DNA from: Phlegmacium glaucopus
Lineage: Eukaryota > Basidiomycota > Agaricomycetes > Agaricales > Cortinariaceae
Assembly: GCA_015039465.1 (NCBI GenBank)
Contig: MU130542.1
Coordinates: 239,452-303,451 of the forward strand
Direction of reading: 5' to 3'
DNA length: 64,000 nt
Part shown: positions 44,099-56,300 of the stretch, in pieces
Numbering within the stretch: the first letter of the stretch is position 1
Layout: each line of letters opens with the position of its first letter
The notes under the pieces: generated by a model
The model's database searches: none
What the model was told of the DNA's origin: nothing
The model's input: the letters and a program-made list of their open reading frames with translations, nothing else
Translations under genes and position numbers: made by a program

Positions 44099-45531
44099 GT
44101 GAATTCGAAGTCAGATTAGTGAGTGGATGAGCAATTCAAGAGACACAGTTTAATTTACTCAATTTGTTATTATCAACACATAGCTGGGACTGAGAACGAT
44201 CTGTAACGATCTGATAATACAGATATTGGGCGCTGAGCAGTGAATTTAAGGACGGCGGGTGATGGGAAGACTCTGCCTCTTGCTGTTGAACGTGGGATCG
44301 TAGTTCGGTTTCCACCCCATTTTTCAAGTCCGATTTCCAGGAGTCATCAGGTCGATCCCTGAGCTGGCCACTCTGTTCTATCAAAAAAGTAGAGCGCCGT
44401 AGCGGAAGAATCTTGCGCTGAAAAGGTTGGTGGTGCATTGCGAGAGAGAGTTAACCAGATGATTAACGTTCTGCATGAGTTGAGAGAGAGACTAGGTCGT
44501 GAGGCAGTGAGTGAGTTGACCTCGATTTGAATCCCCGATAGTCATATGCCACCGTACAACCCAGTGGCCCGCAACCAGGTTATGTGATTACATTATGCTG
44601 TGATCCCATTTTTCTGCGGTCTTTTGCTTGAACTGTTGTTGAACTGCGACTTCAGACAACATCCAGACGACTAAATTCCTATTGCGGACGACGACGACAG
44701 AAAAGAATCCAAGACAGCCAATAAGGTTATCATACCGAACGATTCTTGGGACTTATTTTGATGATCATGTAAAGTTAAGCACATCACACTAGCCGGACGC
44801 AATGACAATGTGGCGTTCGATGACCCAGAGTATTTGAAGTGTTGTCGTGAAGGGCTTAGAAAAATACAAGAAAAATGGCATGTGACTTTTCTTTTGTCTT
44901 CACAAATTCAGGGTATGATACACTTATTTACCCAGGCTGTCAACACCTGTCGCAGCGTTTTAACCCTCAACAATCCACGTTCAAGTCCAAGCTCTGACTG
45001 TGAACACGGGGAAGCCGAGTCTCTTGAGTCTCACTCTCACTCTTCCCTTCAATCTTGTCGCTTGTAACGCTTGGCCTCAGGGTGTCGTCGCTGGTGTGCA
45101 ACCAGAGTAGTTGAGGAGGAGGGGAAGAGTCAGTGAGAGTGATTAGGAGTATGACGGGGTAGAAGTAAGTCGGTAAAACAGCCGCCTAAGCCATTATAAT
45201 GCAAGATTCAGTGTAATTGTCGACGAGTATTTAATGCAATATCAACTGTAGCTATCAGCGCCTGCATGACAGCAGTATTGGCGTGGTAGCTTAGGGTGTT
45301 GTCACTGCGTGCGAGATGAAGAATAGGAAGGCCAGGGGATTTGTGATGTAAGCTTTTTCTTACCCTCGGTTTGTTTCCTTCTTTTTTTACTTATGAGGAT
45401 GATTGTTAGACCATCATCAACATTCGTGACATCCGGTCCATGGGGTTCGAAGCTTTTTCAAGACTCAGTTCGATGCTTCAGTGGAAGGATGCCTTTCGAC
45501 GGGTGTTTGTTCGTTGAAGGATGCACATATG
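44099..45531. other. Spacer, no intact gene
   Basis: 44160-44520 is a further copy of the repeated 5' spacer. A frame at 44810-45067 (start MAFDDPEYLKCCREGLRK) has no known motif. 45040-45170 resembles the 3' tail of the membrane-protein relics. The last ~100 bases are the left flank of the hAT insertion. Confidence 0.4.
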
Positions 45532-45539
45532 GTGTTTCT
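45532..45539. repeat. Left 8-bp target site duplication of the hAT element
   Basis: GTGTTTCT, identical to 61281-61288 on the other side of the element. Confidence 0.92.
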
Positions 45540-47851
45540 TAGTGATGTGCCGGCTTGGCCCGGAAGCCAGAAGCCGAGCCAAGCCGAGAAAAATAGGCCA
45601 GGCCGAAGCCAAGCCGTGAGCTTGGCTTCTCTTGGCCTATGGCCTTGGCTTGAGATTTTCGAAGCCACAAGCCATGGCCTGACCATGGCTTCAGCTAAAA
45701 ATCAGCGCTGATTCAGCACGTTACTCCGTCCAAAAAATTGGCGAAGCAGAGTACTAAATTATGTAAACATACTGTACAGCATTGTAACAGCAACTGTACA
45801 GTTTGATTTTTTTCCGGCTAATGTTATCAATATTCATCGATAATCATCAAATATTCGTTGGTTGTCTTTTTTCAAAACATAATGTCATCCTGTCCAACAA
45901 GAATCACCAATCCCACATCACGGCTTCTCGACCCAAACAACATTGGGTCACCTGCACTCTCTTTCCATCGCCAAGCAGTTGCGGATGCAGCCGCCGCCAA
46001 AGTCAGTGCAGCGGCACAGCTTCTCAAGGAGAATCCCATCATTTTACCTCATACATCTTCATCCCTCTCTCTCACCAAACCCACACCATCCTCTAGGCAG
46101 CCAAGTCCAAATGAAATACTCTCCGAAGATGATGAAGGCAATCCAGGCCCATCCAATGATGGTAGTGGCACTGACTCCGATTCTCCTACAACAACGAAAA
46201 AACCTGCAAAAAAAAGGAGAAAGCAGGCCTGAAAAATGACAAGTAAGTCTGATTTTTTGAACATTTGACATATATAGGTACTTTATCTTTCAAGTTACAG
46301 ATGCAAGCTCAGTTGTTGACGAAGATGGAATGATCAATGACGTCAATGTAATCAGCATCGACAATGACAACAACACCATCAAAAAGAAGATAAATCCCAC
46401 CGCTGATGTCAAATACTTCTTCAAACCGCTTCCACACGAGGCTAACAATAAAAAAAAGCACAGTGCTTGTAAGACTTGCACATTTGTCTTTTTTCTCATT
46501 TTGAGCTGATTTTTGAGCTAACGGTTGGACCATAGCGCAGGTACTGGATGTCCCAAGAAGGATGCAATCCTCTTGGCTGACTCTTCCACACAACGACGGC
46601 ACATGGAATATTTACACGCCGTAAGTCTATGCTTTTTTAAAATTTTAATTCTAACTGCTACTATACTATAGGGTGTTTATCGAAAATGGGCGAAAGAAAA
46701 CAACTTCGAATCCATGTTGCCTCGCGATTCGAAAGCGCGCCGAGATGCAGAGAGGGAGCACCTGTCACAAACCTTAGTTGAAGACCACTACACAGTACAG
46801 AAGCCCGAGGATAAGCCTGTCCTGTACAGCAATGAGCTTTTCAAGGAGGCGGCAATACAGTGGTTGGTGGAGATGGACCAGGTACTCCCCCATTTCCGAT
46901 CTTTGTATTTTTTTTTTCTCACTTACATCGCACATGATAGCCTATTCAACTTAATTCAAGCCTTCGAGCACCCTACTTATCAGAAAATGATTCAAATTGC
47001 CGCTCGTGCAACGAAACAGGTTCAGATACCCAATCGCAAACAGACTCGAGAGGCCATCATCGCAAAATTCAAAGAGCAGATGAAAGCTTTGAGGGATAGA
47101 TTCAATGTTTGTTCCGTTTCTTCTTTACTATATTATTTAATTAATCTTTGACTTAGAGCAAAAGTGTTTCTGGTGAAGTGAGTCTCACTTGCGATGCATG
47201 GCAAGCCTCAATGGAATTTAAAGTATGTGCTACTAGGATTTATGCAATTGAACATGGCGCACGATGGTATTTGTCTTGGACAGGCGCTTTACAAAATATG
47301 TGACCATCTTAATATTGTACACAAGGTATTATTTTATTTTATTGCCATGAACTGCGTGTTAATTATATTCAGATTGGACATATAACTTGCGATAATCCCG
47401 CGAACAACAACACCATGATGGATGAATTTGCCAAATGTTATGAGAAGAAAACATTCCGCAAATTTGATGTAGAAAAACGCCATATCAGGTATGTGTCTGC
47501 CCTTTCTTTGCAATTCATGCGATGATTATAAAAAATCTCTATGGGTTTTGATTAAACCACAGACCATCCAGATGCTTAGATTGATTTAATCTAGTTTAAT
47601 TTAATCTAACACTCGGATGGTTTCCCTGCTCAAGCTCAAGCATGTTGGCAAGTGGATGAATCTAGGTTAATCACAAAAGTCCATTCACAAACTACGGCAT
47701 CAGATTAATTTAGGGAAGGTAGTTTATAATTGATTACTAGTTTAATCTACCTAATCACAAATGTAGATTAAATGAAGTGGTGCACAGATTAATTGAGCAA
47801 TATATAGAAATGTTGACAATTAAGGGAAGATATAGTTACTGGTAGATTAAA

Positions 47852-50557
47852 CTAGCAATCCAAACTGTGCTCAAAAGGTTGACTCGCTGGATTGACAACC
47901 AGTTCATAAAACCACCTGTCCTGTAAGCGCTTCCTCTTCTTTGCGGGCTCAGAGAAGCTCTCTGAAAGAGTCACAACTTCTCTATCTGCTTGCTTGCGTG
48001 CCTGACCACTTTTCCGAGTTGACGGACAAGGTTCAATGTGAGTGGGATCAACGACATTAGTGGGATTGACGACATTAGTGGAATTGGTTGGTTGAGTCTC
48101 CTCTACAGCTTTAGTGTTCTTCAGAATGCCGCTCACTTTCGTGACTGCCAACTGCTTTTAGGGTATCCTTTTCCTTTTTTGCCATTCCCTTTCATACTTC
48201 CAAGTGGGTTTGCTGAAATCGCATTGATCCCTGGGAATGCTGCTGTGTCTGGCCTAGAGTTGGCTTTTATGGAGGATGAGTTGGCAGTGGAAGTATTTGG
48301 ACTGGCAGAGGAGGCACTGAGGTTTGCAGGCTGGGTGTTGTATTGTGGGGTTTCGAATTCAGAGGGGGATTTGTCAGAGGATGAATATAAAATAGAGGAT
48401 TGAACGGGGTGTGGGGTTTGGACGGTGGTGGTAGCAGATAATGTCGACAATGAGCCTGTGTTGGGAAGATCATCATCGTTACTGTTGTCTAGTTCATCTC
48501 CAATGGTGGAAGAAGTGCGCTTCATGATTTCCTGCTTGGAGTGAAATTTAAAAGGAAGTGAGGTTGAAGCCAATACAAAGAAATCATATAATGCAAATAT
48601 ATGAACAGGATTGGATTTTAGTTTGTCAGGCACGTTCAGGACACAAGGTAGCTTGTAAAGTGATGTATCAAAGTAGTCGTGAGGGTGCTCGACAACTTCA
48701 GCCCAAGGAATAGTGGAAGAATTCTTGTCGGTGCCCCAACTGAACTCTGCAAAAACACGGAGGAAGGTTTAAGATTTTGAGACATGAAATCGTGACAAGA
48801 TATGCACTCCACAATAATAAAAGATATTCGTCAAACAGTTGGGCCAATTGCGCAGCAGTGGCCTTGGAAGTGTCAGTTTGAGGAAGGATAGGAATTCCGT
48901 CCTCGTTCAGGGGAATTTGGTAGACAACGGAACATGGTTTGCCTAGAGTTGGGGAAGCTAAGCAAAGAAAGCAGTAAGAAGAGGTCAAAACATGACTTAC
49001 AAGATAATATTGCATCAGCATGATTGAGCCAGGCCTCCATCTGAGCATTATGGTCACAAGGCTGTGCGCGATCAGGAGTAACCAACTCCTCTTTGTAAGT
49101 GTCATATCCAGTAAATATTCTAGAGAATGGACATGATTAATATCAGAACTGTAATAGGTACAATACTTTGGATAATGCCACTTACTGCCCACATTTAATT
49201 CTATCAGTCTGCACATCATGGAAGGCCCAAGTAAATGACATCAGAGTAGAACCTAGATGTTCACGGCTGCAAAGATTTTGAAGTGCCCTGAGCATCAACA
49301 ATGGGAATTCCTCGCGATTTCTAGAGAACACAATCAGTGACTCGCAACAGTGTACAATAGGCCCTCAAACATACGCATCAATATCCCTTGCAAAGGCGTC
49401 AATCTTGGATTGCCACAGATCCTTATCTGCCTTGGCCCAAAGTTCTTTGAGAGCTTTATTGCGCAGGCCTCCCCCCACCAAGTACAACTCAGGATTTTTG
49501 ATCTGAAATTCTTTCATTTTATCCTGGATGGCTTCATCGTTCTCAGTTGTGAACAGTTCACAGGCAGAGAGATTGCCAGGGAATATTACAGTGGCACGAC
49601 GAAGGATCTCTAGGAGGGCTTTGGGCTGTGGCTCAGTACTAGGCACTGTTGGGGTGATATGTGATGTTGAAGGGAGCGAAGAAGTGGCATTTGTGTGGCA
49701 GCTCGTCAAATTTTGGCAAGATATGTGTTGTTGTAATGATTGGTGAAAAATCGCCTGATGGCCTAGATGTATTCATATTATTTACATGTTAAAATAATGA
49801 TCTAGATATGTATAGCATACCTCTTCCCAATCTGCAGCTTCTGCCTGAGTTGTCCTGATGAGATCCTTGAATATCTCCTCCTTCATCAACCTTCTGGCTG
49901 TATCTTACTGCCACTTTGTAAGATCATTACATCTGCTCTTGAGATCTGGATTCTTTTCCTCTATAAATCCTTCGTATTCTGGAATGAGAGATTTGAGTCG
50001 AGTTTTGTGTACTTCTGGAAATTTGGTAGACTGGTTGCTGCCAGTGGCATCAGAAGAATGGTTGGGCATGGAGATAAAGGTGTTGAGAACTGCAGGATAG
50101 AATAAAAGGCAAAGCTCTACAGAAGTATATATTTCACAGGTGTCCCATTGTGCAAGTTCTGTGGCCAGTGTGGCCTGTCGCATTGTCAGCGCATTGAACT
50201 GTGTCATGTTGTGTTGTGTCGCATCGCATAGATGGGCCTTCCCAAAATTGGATGTTGATTTCCATAACTGGGTTAAATTTCTGAAAACGAGTATATCCAC
50301 GCTCATATTAGTATTGAGGTATTGAGTTCCATGACAATAACATCTTGACAATTAGAATGGGTTTAATTTAAGCCACCAAGTGGGTGTGGGGCCCATCTAC
50401 TACGATACTGATACCTTGATCCAATCCAAATGACCAACAATTCACCTTGAAAATGATTTCTTGACCTCATTGCTCCCAGGTGGAGAACCCCTCGCTGTCC
50501 AGGTGGAAATATGCATAATGCAGGGCTCTGCATGGGCTCGAGTGTTTCAGATGACAT
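47852..50557 (-). CDS. KDZ-element accessory protein, multi-exon, unrecognised
   Basis: Minus-strand exons can be chained from ATG 50557 (MSSETLEPMQSPALCIFPPG). They run through FNALTMRQATLATELAQWDT (~50200), SMPNHSSDATGSNQSTKFPE, RRLMKEEIFKDLIRTTQAEA (~49830-49890), KNPELYLVGGGLRNKALKEL then WAKADKDLWQSKIDAFARDI (~49380-49510), EEFPLLMLRALQNL, FTGYDTYKEELVTPDRAQPC, DEYLLLLW and a Ser/Thr-rich tail. The tail ends with a basic stretch SARKQADREV/KKRKRLQDRWFYELV-like near 47880-48000. The LWAK..KDLWQSKIDAF part resembles the HMG-like helical region of proteins that accompany KDZ transposases in mushrooms. Role unknown, perhaps DNA binding. Exon joins are estimates. Confidence 0.55.
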
Positions 50558-50689
50558 TGGACGGCGTTACTTTTATGTATGTGGTTATGCATCAATTGAT
50601 TGAGATTATTACCTGACAGGTAAATTGATCAGTGCAACTTGAGACCATCAAAGTCTCCTCAATGTGCTACCGGCGATGATGCATGATCC

Positions 50690-51834
50690 CCTGTCCTGCC
50701 AGAAACAATCTGCAATCGTTTACGCAATGCACTCCAAGTCTTCGACAAGGCTATGGCTTCAGGTTTGACATTCCAGAGTGCTACTGCACAGGGGCTAGCA
50801 GATTTTTCAGCTCAAGAATGTGCTCACCGTGAAGCAGGAGGACAAACTGACCATCATGGTAAGGAAGCTCACCATGAAGTGGAAGAATGTGACCACTGTA
50901 AGTCATCTTGGAGTGGCAATTATTTGTCTTACTGAAAGTATGCAAAAATCAGCACTTCAGGTCAATATATATATATACTTGACTGTACATTCCATCCTTT
51001 TACTCCTAAAATGCAATTGAATTAACTGTGTTTGTTAGGCAGGAGATACATACATCAAGCAGATTCGAACTCTCAGAAATGGGACTTACTCCATCTATTC
51101 AGACCCCACCCTTTGCAGCCTTATCAATTTTTCCAACCTACGCTGGTCAGTTTATGACCGCTTCCAAGAGGAATTCATTCCCATTGCAACCTTCAGTAAC
51201 CTGTTAGGGGACACCCGACTTTAACCCAAACCTCAACTCTAGAATCATACACCCCACCTTTCCGACGACCTCCGACCTTCCGTCCAACTCCGCTTCCGTC
51301 ACCGGTTGACTCTGGAATCCCGTAGTTCCGCTCCAACTCCGGTCCTCCGATCCACTCCGTCTTTTATTTCTATTTTTCATATCACACCACTTCTTATTTA
51401 ATTAATTAATTATTATTGTATCATTCCTTTATTTATTTTATATCTCCGTTATGTCCATATTAGTACTTAAACACCCCCAGCCTAGCAGGGATCCCCATCC
51501 TTTCCTCTTTGGATCCCCTGCTAGGTAAGTCACTTGTAGATATCTTTTCTGAAATATTATTAACTTTGGATCCCCTGCTAGCTTGACTAAGTCAGCGTCG
51601 CAGTTGCCCTAACATAACCTGGCTGTCCTGACAAATGAGTTCCCGGTTCTGTGCCGCTCCTCTTTTGTTGACAAAGACTGCGAGGGTTTGGATGACTTAC
51701 TTGCAGATTTGAAGTCACTTGGTCTTCACAACCCCTGTCATCTCAAGCAGGCCAGAGCAGAAGATGACACAGGTCCATCAAAATGGTGCAAGCCAAACAC
51801 AGGTGACGATGTTCTGGATTGGGGAGATTTGTAG
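50690..51834 (+). pseudogene. KDZ-element accessory gene interrupted by a solo LTR
   Basis: Coding pieces: CNRLRNALQVFDKAMASGLT (~50711), KNVLTVKQEDKLTIMVRKLT (~50815), an intron (to ~51040), AGDTYIKQIRTLRNGTYSIY then DRFQEEFIPIATFSN (51042-51200). The LTR at 51202 follows, and then LAVLTNEFPVLCRSSFVDKD continuing to CKPNTGDDVLDWGDL and a stop at 51832. Removing the LTR and one 5-bp duplication rejoins the reading frame exactly, so this was an intact exon before the insertion. I do not recognise the family. There is no clear start codon. Confidence 0.6.
51202..51614. mobile_element. Solo LTR (413 bp)
   Basis: Starts TGTTAGGGG and ends CCCTAACA, flanked by the perfect 5-bp duplication TAACC (51197-51201 and 51615-51619). 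Contains two copies of TGGATCCCCTGCTAG. No internal retroelement genes, so it is the remnant of LTR-LTR recombination. Strand of origin not determined. Confidence 0.9.
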
Positions 51835-52089
51835 TGGTGCCTGGATAGATAGGGATCTGAATGTGCTGTGGACTAGATTTTCATTGAATTATCATATATA
51901 ATAGACATCTATTTTATCAGAATTATAGTCGATGACAGGAAAATATCTAAGAAGTTAGAACATACCAGCCACTGTTTTGTATTATCAGGTGCAGCAGTTT
52001 GACAATTGTTTCTTGTCCATTCGGTCCCGCAATTATGCAGCCAGCCACACAACGAGCCGTTTTAGAGACCCTGGGGATATCCGCATCTG

Positions 52090-52334
52090 AAACTATTCAA
52101 TGATCATGAGCTTTTCCTTCCTCTCTGCTTTCTCCAACCCCTTTGCTGGTGCATTCACCAACCTCCCAGCCAGTTTTGCTTCCTGGAGTTGATGCACTCA
52201 ATCATGCACGTGGTCAACCTATTTCTTGGGTCGTAACTTATCCTAATACCAATGATATTCTCAGGAACAAAAAATATCCTGAGTCCTCCATACAGCTACC
52301 CTCAAAAGCTGTCAGTTCCAGTTTGGGCCATTAA
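52090..52334 (+). pseudogene. SET-domain methyltransferase fragment (captured)
   Basis: The frame reads LFNDHELFLPSLLSPTPLLV, SQPVLLPGVDALNHARGQPI then SWVVTYPNTN. The DALNHARxQPxSW motif is typical of the Rubisco-LSMT/SETD4-like SET proteins of fungi, just before the NHxxxP-type catalytic core. Only ~80 codons are present. The rest of the SET domain is absent and no start is visible, so this is a captured host-gene piece or relic inside the KDZ element. Confidence 0.6.
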
Positions 52335-52427
52335 TTAAACAATGAAAAATGTAAAGGCTCTGGCCACTCATCATTATGAAGGGCTCGGTTTGGGTGAGTC
52401 ACTGCGCCAGGGTTTCAACCTATAAGG

Positions 52428-53183
52428 ATGAGTGATGCCTTGCCTGCCAGTGCATCCTCATCATCACCACACCCCTCCATCCTCTTATTAAGATCAATGT
52501 CGCCATACTTTGGCCCTTTGTCTGCTGAACACCCTGACCTCCAGAGCCTCTCCACAGATCAGGCCTTCACTGCCATTTGTAGGGAAATCCGCCACAGCAT
52601 CCGCCAAATTGCTCCTCCAAAACCACCTGTCTGTCCGCCGCATAGGCGTGGCCACAATGAGAGGGGTCCCCAACTCTGGTTTGAGCCTAACGGCCAATTG
52701 AATCTTGGTCGCTGGTACCAAACTGTATGTTTATAACCTCACAAGAATATCATATAATAACCGCCACCCGCCTAGTGCAAGACCTGTAGTGACCCCACCA
52801 TTATTCGGTTCACCACCAAGTGTCTCAACCCTGGCCTCATTACTGGACAGTCTGCAATGGGCAGACTCATCAGAGTCTATAATGAAATTTTGTCTTTCCC
52901 TGGTGATGATAAAGATGATGAAGTAAGCATTGCGAGCACAGACGATGACAGCAATGATCACAACAATAGCCATAGTGATGATTACATGCCTGCAGCCGCT
53001 TGTAGCATCATGCAGAAACGCGGCAGGCCTTCAACAGCTGCTACTCGTGTTGTCAAGCAGAGGCAGTCAAACCCACCTCCTGCTGATCCTGCCCCCTCCA
53101 CCCTTCCTCTCGCTTTGCGTAGAGGCCGTCGGCCTGCTCCCTTCCCAATACTCTCTCCTCTTTATGAAATGTTCAACTTTTAA
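52428..53183 (+). CDS. Small AT-hook-like protein in the KDZ element
   Basis: Exon 1 from ATG 52428 (MSDALPASASSSSPHPSILL) to LNLGRWYQT, with a GTATGT donor at ~52726. The second exon is open from about 52850 (MGRLIRVYNEILSFPGDDKD) to the stop at 53181. It has an acidic stretch (DDDSNDHNNSHSDDY), an AT-hook-like KRGRPSTAATR and another basic RRGRRPAP near the end. Total ~200 residues. Lying just before the transposase on the same strand, it may be a DNA-binding partner or the detached 5' part of the transposase gene. Confidence 0.5.
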
Positions 53184-53360
53184 TTTTTTGAAAATACCTA
53201 TTTTTAGATTGTCTGAATCTAATATGGACAATTAAGTCCCAATTCCATTGTTTTATTCACTTAGTTATGTTCATATATACCGAGTCACAAAGTGTGTTGT
53301 TCTTCTGCCACTCAATCTAGATCTCTTCTGTGAAATTGTTCTCCAATATTCCCCTGTAAC

Positions 53361-56300
53361 ATGAGTTGACGTGGATTCAAGGCATATAGGAGGGATGCTG
53401 CTCAAGCCAAGAAAGCTTCAAGAGGTCAAATATTCAAGCTTGATCAGGCCTGGTATCATGAAGGGATTACTGCCTCAGGATCTTCATTGACATTTGCATC
53501 GGCTCTCCCACTGCCACCGCAACCCTTGTTAATCAGACAACCGCCGCCTCCTGTCACCCCGACTGCTTCTATGCCCATTCCTGAAGTTCCTCAGAATCCG
53601 CCTTTAAAGCAGAAAACCCAGGTGTGTTGGCGATAAGTTACTGGTGGCACTGTCTCACTGATTAATTTTCATAGGCTTCTGAAACCCTCCAGGAATTTAT
53701 ACATGCATTTCCTCATCTCCTGGACCAAATTCTTGAGCGTGAGGTTGATTCTCAGGTTGGACGTGATTGCTCATGCTTGACCAGTGCCAAATGAACAACT
53801 CGCTGCCTCAACTGCTTTTACTATGACATTTCTTGCCCTGATTGTTTTATCTCTGCCCACAGAAATTTACCGACTCATTGGGCAGAGGTCTGGAACTATG
53901 AACAAGGGTTTTTTGTTCACCATGACATTGCCATGCTTCGGGATAACATTGCATCTATGAACCTTGGTCACTCTGGAAATCCATGCCACAGCAGTCATGC
54001 CACCAACATCTTATTCCATATCGTCGACACAAACAGCATTCATCAAACAAAGGTTCGATTTTGCACATGTGAAGGCTTGGTTGATCGACCTGGTCAACTT
54101 ATGCATGCTGAAATTTTTCCTGCCACTATGAAACAGCCAACAACTGCCTTTACATTTTGTCTCCTTCACCAGTTCCACCTTCTTCACCTTGAAGGGAAGG
54201 TATCTGCATATGACTTCATTGGTGCCCTTCGTCGTTTGTCTGATAATGCATTCCCTCAGCGCATACCAGTATGTGTTACTAACAGTGTCCTTCACTGCGT
54301 TGCTCATCAATTTTGGAGGACTGTACACTCCCCCACATACTCCGGCGGAATCCACCAGACTCTGGCACTAAATTCCAGTGGACTCCAGCGGACTTTGGCA
54401 GACTCAAGTCCTAAACTGTGTGAATGTTACATGGGACAAATTTCAATTTTGAGTCCACCAGAGTCCATGGACTCTGGTGGACTCTTACCAGACTAAGTCC
54501 AGCAGACTCCAGTGGACTAGTCTGGCGGACTCTGGTGGAATCTAAGTAAAATTGGACAAATGATACCTTCCTAACCTTAACAAAACCCTAACAGAACCTT
54601 AACAAAAAACCTTAACAAAACCTTAAAAAAAACCTTAACAAAACCCTAACAAAACCCTAACAAAACCTTAACAGAACCTTAACAGAGTGGAGTCCAGTAT
54701 GTGACAGGGAGTCACAAATGAGTCACAAATGAGTCTGGTGGAGTCCGGTGGAGTCCAGCGGAGTATGTGGGGGACTGTAAAGTACAGCAATTTTGTGTAG
54801 GATCCATCTCCTCAATTCAGGATGGTTATGTGTGTTTGGCATTTTCTGACTGCAACAAAGCGCCAAGGCCAAGCTCATGGGATTGATGACCACATTTCTC
54901 ACCGCCGCAAGGGGAATTTGATAGTTCATTGTCCAAGTTGTCTGGAGCCGCATGTTAACATGGAACTGGGGTGGGAAAGGACACCATCCAACCTTCGGTG
55001 CAATTTTTTTCTTGGTCTTCCCCTCTCTATGTGAAACAAATCCCAAATATTCAGTCATTTGAATCAAACTCAATATATGGCAGATGGAAACCATCACTCA
55101 AACAAGTATTCCAAAAACACAGACCCCAATGATGTCTCCCTCTACAATGGAACAGCGTACTTTCCAGAAGACACCACATATCAGGAATTTCTGCGCAACA
55201 TTCCCAATGGCGCCTCTGAGGTAGGTACAAGGGATCATTAATTCATTGCTTATCATTGATCACTGATGCGTAATATTTTGATAGAAGGTTCCCTGTGACC
55301 ATTTAAATGTCGCAAACAAGCAAAACCGCAAAAAGTTCAAGAACATGGATATTAGTGGCATTGTCAACATTCAATGCAGCCACATCTTCATCAAGTCTAC
55401 TGTCGATCTCCAGCTGGGCGAAAAGTAAGTCATAGTACTAAAGTTTATTTCATGTCTGACATTGGAATGCTGTGATAGGTTTTTGATTGTTGATTACGCT
55501 ATAGTTCATGCCCTTCAAAATATCATGCGTGAGGGAGAAGATGTGTCGGATCTCATTTGGCGGTTCATCAAGCTATGTGATCACATCTTCTCATACGACA
55601 ATGTATGCGGGTATTCAGTCAATGCAGTTGAACGTTTCCTAGAACACTTTCCCAAGGAGGCTGAGTTTATCAAAAGGACTCGCTGGTTGATTCCCTTCCT
55701 CCATGTTCAGAACCACAAGGACAACTGCACATATAGATTCTTGTGCGCATACACAGAATGCGCGTGTCACTTCCAGGGCGAAACTGCAGAGATGACTTGG
55801 GTTGAGCTGAATCAACTTGCCCCCCAGACCCGTCAAATGAACAACGGACATCGTCAGGATACCATCATCGATCATCACTCACATTGGAACTGGATGAAGA
55901 CTTTGAACATGGGTACACCTTCTTCTTGCTTGCTCATATTCTTGCTCATCTTTGGTTTGGAAGTATCCCAGCTTTTCAATGACCTCATTCGCACAAGGGA
56001 TCTTTTTGATCAAAAGCACACCACATTCAAGATTCTGTGTGCAGTCTATGCTGATAAGATCTCTGAGTGGAATTCTTTGGACCGACACAAGCGACGGTTG
56101 GAGGGCAAGGAAATAGTGTGCGTATATTGTCACAATAACACTAAAGGTAGCAGCAGATCTATTTGTCATTCAAATTGCCCTCCAGGCTCATTTCTCCACT
56201 CCAGTCCCTTCTCAATCTCGTGTTTTCCAAGCACTTTTGGCTGAACTTGAGTCAGCGGAACCCAGAAAAGAGTCCCTTGAAGCTATGACGCTTAGCTATC

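Noticed and set aside
44810..45067. Plus frame MAFDDPEYLKCCREGLRK
   Set aside because: Short, unsupported by homology or by splice context, and its end overlaps a membrane-protein 3' relic.
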